Positions 60,851 through 64,000 of a stretch of 64,000 nt of DNA are shown piece after piece; position 1 is the first letter of the stretch; every line of letters begins with the position of its first letter. The stretch lies in contig CANMSN010000003.1 in NCBI GenBank assembly GCA_947500585.1, forward strand, positions 62,001 to 126,000, read 5' to 3'. The stretch is from an uncultured Flavobacteriaceae bacterium (GTDB taxonomy: Bacteria > Bacteroidota > Bacteroidia > Flavobacteriales > Flavobacteriaceae). The translations under genes and the position numbers were made by a program. The notes beneath the pieces were generated by a model. It was not told the origin of the DNA, ran no database searches, and worked only from the letters and a program-made list of their open reading frames with translations.

Positions 60851-61555
60851 ATGAAACGTAATATTACCCTCATATTACTTTTATTTAGTCTTATCAGTTC
60901 TTTTGCGCAATCACCTGTTGAGGAAAAACTAGGTTCATGGTTTACTCATTTTGGAAATTATAAAATTTCTGATAAATTTAGTGCCAGTGCTTTAGTTCAA
61001 GCTTGGGACTATGAATTAGCAGATAACTTTAACTTTATTTTATACAACCTTTCGATAAACTATACTGTTTCACCCAGAGTAACAACTACTTTGGCTTATG
61101 GGTATGCCGATATTGATAGTGGTTTTGAGACTAACGGCCCTCATACTTTTGAAAACCGTTTATCTGAACAGATTGGTTATAAACATGACCTGTTTAAACT
61201 TCCAATAGATCATAGGTTTAGAGTTGAACAGCGTTTTCTGAATAAACTTGGTCCAAACACTTTTCATAATAGACTTCGTTACAGACTTGGTAGTAAAGTA
61301 ACACTTAATAACACCTTGTTTTTTCGTGTTCACAATGAATATATAACGACTATTGGAACTAAAAAAGTAGATGCTTTTTCTGAAAATCGTTTTTATACTG
61401 CTTTGGGAATTAATACTTCTAAAGCCGTAAATATTCAAGTTGGCTATCTCAATAGAGCAATAAAAGGATTAAGTCTCCATAGGTTACAATTAGGATTATT
61501 TTATAAAGTAGATCTTAGAAAGAAAAAAATTGATGTTTTAAATAACGTTAATTGA
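60851..61555 (+). CDS. DUF2490 outer-membrane beta-barrel protein (paralogue 2)
   Basis: 234 aa from the ATG at 60851, which begins the signal peptide KRNITLILLLFSLISSFAQ; the frame from 60830 starts in the promoter. Mature protein opens EEKLGSWFTHFGNYKISDKF and has HRFRVEQRFLNK, HNRLRYRLG and VDAFSENRFYTALG, all aligning with the paralogue at 3367-4065 (KLGAWYMYF, HRFRYEQRF, VEVFDRNRLYLAMG). Beta-barrel of unknown function, outer membrane. Single gene between pckA and the convergent rlmF. Confidence 0.85.
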   Translation: MKRNITLILLLFSLISSFAQSPVEEKLGSWFTHFGNYKISDKFSASALVQAWDYELADNFNFILYNLSINYTVSPRVTTTLAYGYADIDSGFETNGPHTFENRLSEQIGYKHDLFKLPIDHRFRVEQRFLNKLGPNTFHNRLRYRLGSKVTLNNTLFFRVHNEYITTIGTKKVDAFSENRFYTALGINTSKAVNIQVGYLNRAIKGLSLHRLQLGLFYKVDLRKKKIDVLNNVN

Positions 61556-61597
61556 AAACAATATCAAAGGTTACATAAATATAGTTTTCGATACTTT

Positions 61598-62479
61598 CTA
61601 TTTAAAAGTCCAAGCAACAATTCTTGAAATTTTATTTCCTTGCCCCATATTTATAGTTTTAACATCAGTAGCTCCCAATTTTTTCAAAGACAAATACATA
61701 CCTTTTACTAAATCTTTTTTAGAAACTAATGTTGTAAACCAAATACATTGATTTTTAAACAAAGAACTTTCATAAAGATAATTATGAATAAATGATTTTT
61801 CGCCGCCTTTATACCACAATTCGCTTTCTGAACCAGCAAAATTTCTAACAATTTCATCTACGCCCTTATTCAATCCTTTTAATTTTCTAGTTGTGGCTTT
61901 TATAGCGTCTTGTTCAGACTTAAAAAATGGTGGATTACATATGGATACAGAAAATTTATCATCCGCTTTTAAAACACCTTTTAAAATCTGAGAACTATCT
62001 TTTTGTAGCCTTAAAGAAATATAATAGCTTAACTCATTTTTATTAATAATTTTTTGAGCATATTGAATCGATTTCTTATCAATATCAGTAGCTACAAACT
62101 TCCAATTATATTCTGAATGTCCTAAAACAGGATAAATACAACTTGCTCCTGTTCCAATATCTAAAACCTTAATATACTCGTTTATTTTTGAAGCTTTTAA
62201 TAAATCGGAAATATGATGAATATAATCTACACGCCCAGGAATTGGTGGACATAAATTTGTATCGGGAAATTCCCAAAAATCAATTTTATAATACTTTTTA
62301 AGTAATGCCGCGTTTAGAGCTTTTATAGCTTTTGGGTTTGCGAAGTCTAGGGTTTTATTATCATATTTATTTTCAAATACAAAAGGCGTTAAATCAGGAT
62401 AAGTTTTACATAAAGCTTCTAAATCATATCCTGATTTATGTTTATTTTTTGGGTGGAAATTTGGTTTACTTTTGATAAT
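61598..62479 (-). CDS. rlmF: 23S rRNA (adenine(1618)-N6)-methyltransferase, without a standard start codon
   Basis: The frame is open without interruption from the TAA at 62491-62489 to the TAG at 61600-61598, and encodes the whole enzyme: FHPKNKHKSGYDLEALCK near the N-terminus, WEFPDTNLCPPIPGRVDYIHH, SAM motif I VLDIGTGASCIYPVLG, the N6-adenine motif NPPFF and SELWYKGGEKSFI. There is no ATG, GTG or TTG before a TTG at 61873, which is far inside the gene after NPPFF. The only plausible starts are ATA (62482), ATT (62479) or ATC (62476), just before KSKPNFHPKN; ATT is used here, giving 293 aa. It follows the MATE gene in the same frame, separated by TAA-TAT-TAA, so re-initiation is conceivable. 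Role: methylates A1618 of 23S rRNA. Confidence 0.85.
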   Translation of the reverse strand: MIKSKPNFHPKNKHKSGYDLEALCKTYPDLTPFVFENKYDNKTLDFANPKAIKALNAALLKKYYKIDFWEFPDTNLCPPIPGRVDYIHHISDLLKASKINEYIKVLDIGTGASCIYPVLGHSEYNWKFVATDIDKKSIQYAQKIINKNELSYYISLRLQKDSSQILKGVLKADDKFSVSICNPPFFKSEQDAIKATTRKLKGLNKGVDEIVRNFAGSESELWYKGGEKSFIHNYLYESSLFKNQCIWFTTLVSKKDLVKGMYLSLKKLGATDVKTINMGQGNKISRIVAWTFK

Positions 62480-62494
62480 TATAAGCTTTTAATA

Positions 62495-63901
62495 TTAAAC
62501 CAGTGTTTTTTTCCAATACCCTTTTTTAAACCAAATAATAGCTGTAATAGCTATTAAAATCTCTGCTAAAGTAATAGCCCAAAACACTCCTGAAGGACCA
62601 AAATCTAGAGTAATAGCCATAAAGTAAGCAAATGGTAATTGCAATAGCCAAAAACATACAAAGTTTATATATGTTGGTGTTTTTGTATCTCCTGCACCAT
62701 TAAACGCATTAATAACAACCATACCATAACCGTAAAAAATATAACCTGCTGCTATAACACGTAAACACAAACTACCATATTTTACAACGTCTGGAGTTTC
62801 ATTAAACAACAAAACAATTTGTGGCGCAAACACTAAATAAATTATAGAAACTAAGCCCATAAAAAGAGCACTATATTTACCCGTTTTCCAAACAGATTGT
62901 TCTGCACGTTTTGGTTTTTTAGCACCTAAATTTTGACCTACTAAAGTAGCAGCTGCATTACTCATACCCCAAGCTGGCATTAGTGTAAACATCATTACAC
63001 GAATAGCAATGGTATAGCCTGCCAATACTTCACTACCAAATTCGCTCATAATACGCATTAAAAACACCCAGCTAGAAGTCCCTATTAAAAACTGACCAAT
63101 TCCACCTAATGATACTTTAATTAAATTAAGCATCACACCTACTCGCAAGACTAAATCTTTTATCCCAACTTTAATTTTACTGTACCCATAAAATAAAATA
63201 GCTAATTGAAATAACACTGCAGTTCCTCTACCTATAGTAGTTGCTATAGCTGCACCTTCAACGCCAAAAGCGGGAACTGGCCCAAAACCAAAAATAAATA
63301 TCGGATCAAGTATAATATTCAATCCGTTAGACAAAACTAATGTCCACATAGCCACAGAAGCATCACCTGCACCTCTAAAAATTGCATTGATTAAAAACAA
63401 AAGCATTATGGTAATATTGCCGCCTAAAAGCACTTTTGTATAACCATAACCTTCTTCTATTAAATCTGCCTCTGCGCCCATTAAACCTAATATTTCTCTA
63501 GGATAAATAACACCTATTGCACTAATTATAGCAGCAACAAATACCCCGAGGAATATAACTTGTACTGCTGCATTTGAAGCGCCTTTTAAATCTTTCTCTC
63601 CCACGCGTCTTGCAACTATTGCAGTAGCTGCCATACTTAAACCTATTGCTACAGCATAAACCAATGTAATTACAGATTCTGTTAAACCAATAGTAGCTAC
63701 AGCATTTACACTTACTTGCGATACGTACATAATATCAACGAGTGCAAAAATAGATTCCATGAGCATTTCAAGAATCATAGGAATAGAAAGCATAAAAACC
63801 GCACGCCGAATACTACCAGATGTAAATTCTTGTTCTTTACCAGAAACAGCTACTTTAAAGTATTGAAAAAATTGTTTTATTGAAATTTTATTTGATTGCA
63901 T
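62495..63901 (-). CDS. MATE-family efflux transporter
   Basis: 468 aa with twelve membrane helices in two MatE repeats. SGSIRRAVFMLSIPMILEMLMESIFALVDIMYVS is the N-terminal helix with the conserved aspartate, VARRVGEKDLKGASNAAVQVIF is the loop signature, and the second half repeats it with AAATLVGQNLGAKKPKRAEQSVW. Role: Na+- or H+-driven export of organic cations or drugs across the inner membrane. Upstream of rlmF on the same strand, with 15 bp between. A TACATTTG box at 63931-63938 (minus) lies about 30 bp before the ATG. Confidence 0.95.
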   Translation of the reverse strand: MQSNKISIKQFFQYFKVAVSGKEQEFTSGSIRRAVFMLSIPMILEMLMESIFALVDIMYVSQVSVNAVATIGLTESVITLVYAVAIGLSMAATAIVARRVGEKDLKGASNAAVQVIFLGVFVAAIISAIGVIYPREILGLMGAEADLIEEGYGYTKVLLGGNITIMLLFLINAIFRGAGDASVAMWTLVLSNGLNIILDPIFIFGFGPVPAFGVEGAAIATTIGRGTAVLFQLAILFYGYSKIKVGIKDLVLRVGVMLNLIKVSLGGIGQFLIGTSSWVFLMRIMSEFGSEVLAGYTIAIRVMMFTLMPAWGMSNAAATLVGQNLGAKKPKRAEQSVWKTGKYSALFMGLVSIIYLVFAPQIVLLFNETPDVVKYGSLCLRVIAAGYIFYGYGMVVINAFNGAGDTKTPTYINFVCFWLLQLPFAYFMAITLDFGPSGVFWAITLAEILIAITAIIWFKKGYWKKTLV

Positions 63902-63930
63902 TTTTAAATAATTATAATGTAGAAAACTGC

Positions 63931-63938
63931 CAAATGTA
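63931..63938 (-). promoter_or_regulatory. TACATTTG, candidate -7 box for the MATE gene
   Basis: Exact TAnnTTTG match on the coding strand, 29 bp upstream of the start codon; no well-spaced -33 TTG. Confidence 0.35.
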
Positions 63939-64000
63939 AAACACTTAGCTCTTGTTTTGCTCGAGAGAATCTCGATGCTAACTGGAAGTCTAATTAAACA

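Noticed and set aside
61598-61873. 91-aa protein starting at an internal TTG
   Set aside because: It is just the C-terminal third of rlmF; the frame continues open upstream with all conserved motifs.

Overview
The window reads as an ordinary chromosome segment of a low-GC marine-type member of the Bacteroidota, most likely family Flavobacteriaceae. The lineage clues are a PorP/SprF-type outer-membrane protein of the type IX secretion/gliding group, the bacillithiol enzyme BshB1, LytTR signalling, TonB/carboxypeptidase-regulatory-domain outer-membrane proteins, ferredoxin / LuxC-like reductase / serC / serA / DUF6146 / DUF6787 synteny, start regions without Shine-Dalgarno sequences, and TAnnTTTG promoter boxes. 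The genus cannot be fixed from the sequence alone.

Layout. 0-3.2 kb: the end of a DEAD-box helicase, then a very AT-rich nuclease-STAND NTPase that looks like a single-gene defence protein. 3.3-6.7 kb: DUF2490 barrel, sulfatase lipoprotein, orphan MotA/TolQ-like channel protein. 6.9-11.2 kb: LytS/LytTR two-component pair, membrane methyltransferase, MscS channel, and an ECF sigma factor coupled to a 59-aa gene. 11.6-22.9 kb: S1/P1 nuclease, lpdA, S41 peptidase lipoprotein, smpB, S15 peptidase, PPOX/membrane protein/Crp cluster, DinB protein, pcm. 23.1-33.9 kb: a long plus-strand run (Gfo/Idh, 3-hydroxyacyl-CoA dehydrogenase, DUF1015, YggS, DnaQ-GIY-YIG, DUF3857, K+ channel, miaA, PorP-SPOR) whose first gaps each carry a palindromic dispersed repeat. 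34-39 kb: topoisomerase IV operon parE - zinc-ribbon membrane protein - 45-aa basic ORF - parC. 39-46.7 kb: transporter, SRPBCC protein, ychF, surface protein, M43 protease, BP74-like lipoprotein, sterol desaturase, Crp/Fnr. 46.8-55.7 kb: ferredoxin, divergent from acyl-CoA reductase-serC-serA, DUF937, DUF6146, DUF6787, then a His-rich protein/TonB receptor/lipoprotein trio that is probably for metal uptake. 55.7-64 kb: IS200-type transposase remnant, tRNA-His, bshB1, SLC13 permease, pckA, second DUF2490, rlmF, MATE transporter.

Pathway links visible here: serC and serA give two steps of serine synthesis; lpdA, pckA and the hydroxyacyl-CoA dehydrogenase belong to central carbon metabolism; smpB, miaA, rlmF and ychF serve translation; parC/parE chromosome topology; bshB1 redox buffering.

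Points most worth a second look: the nuclease-STAND protein (695-3151); rlmF, which is open throughout but has no ATG, GTG or TTG start; a one-base disruption at the start of the DUF6146 lipoprotein gene; small genes that length filters miss (10451-10630, 36629-36766, 4266-4418); the His-rich/TonB/lipoprotein trio; and a tRNA-His locus carrying a transposase relic and a tRNA fragment. No CRISPR array, prophage, intact insertion sequence, rRNA or replication origin was seen.
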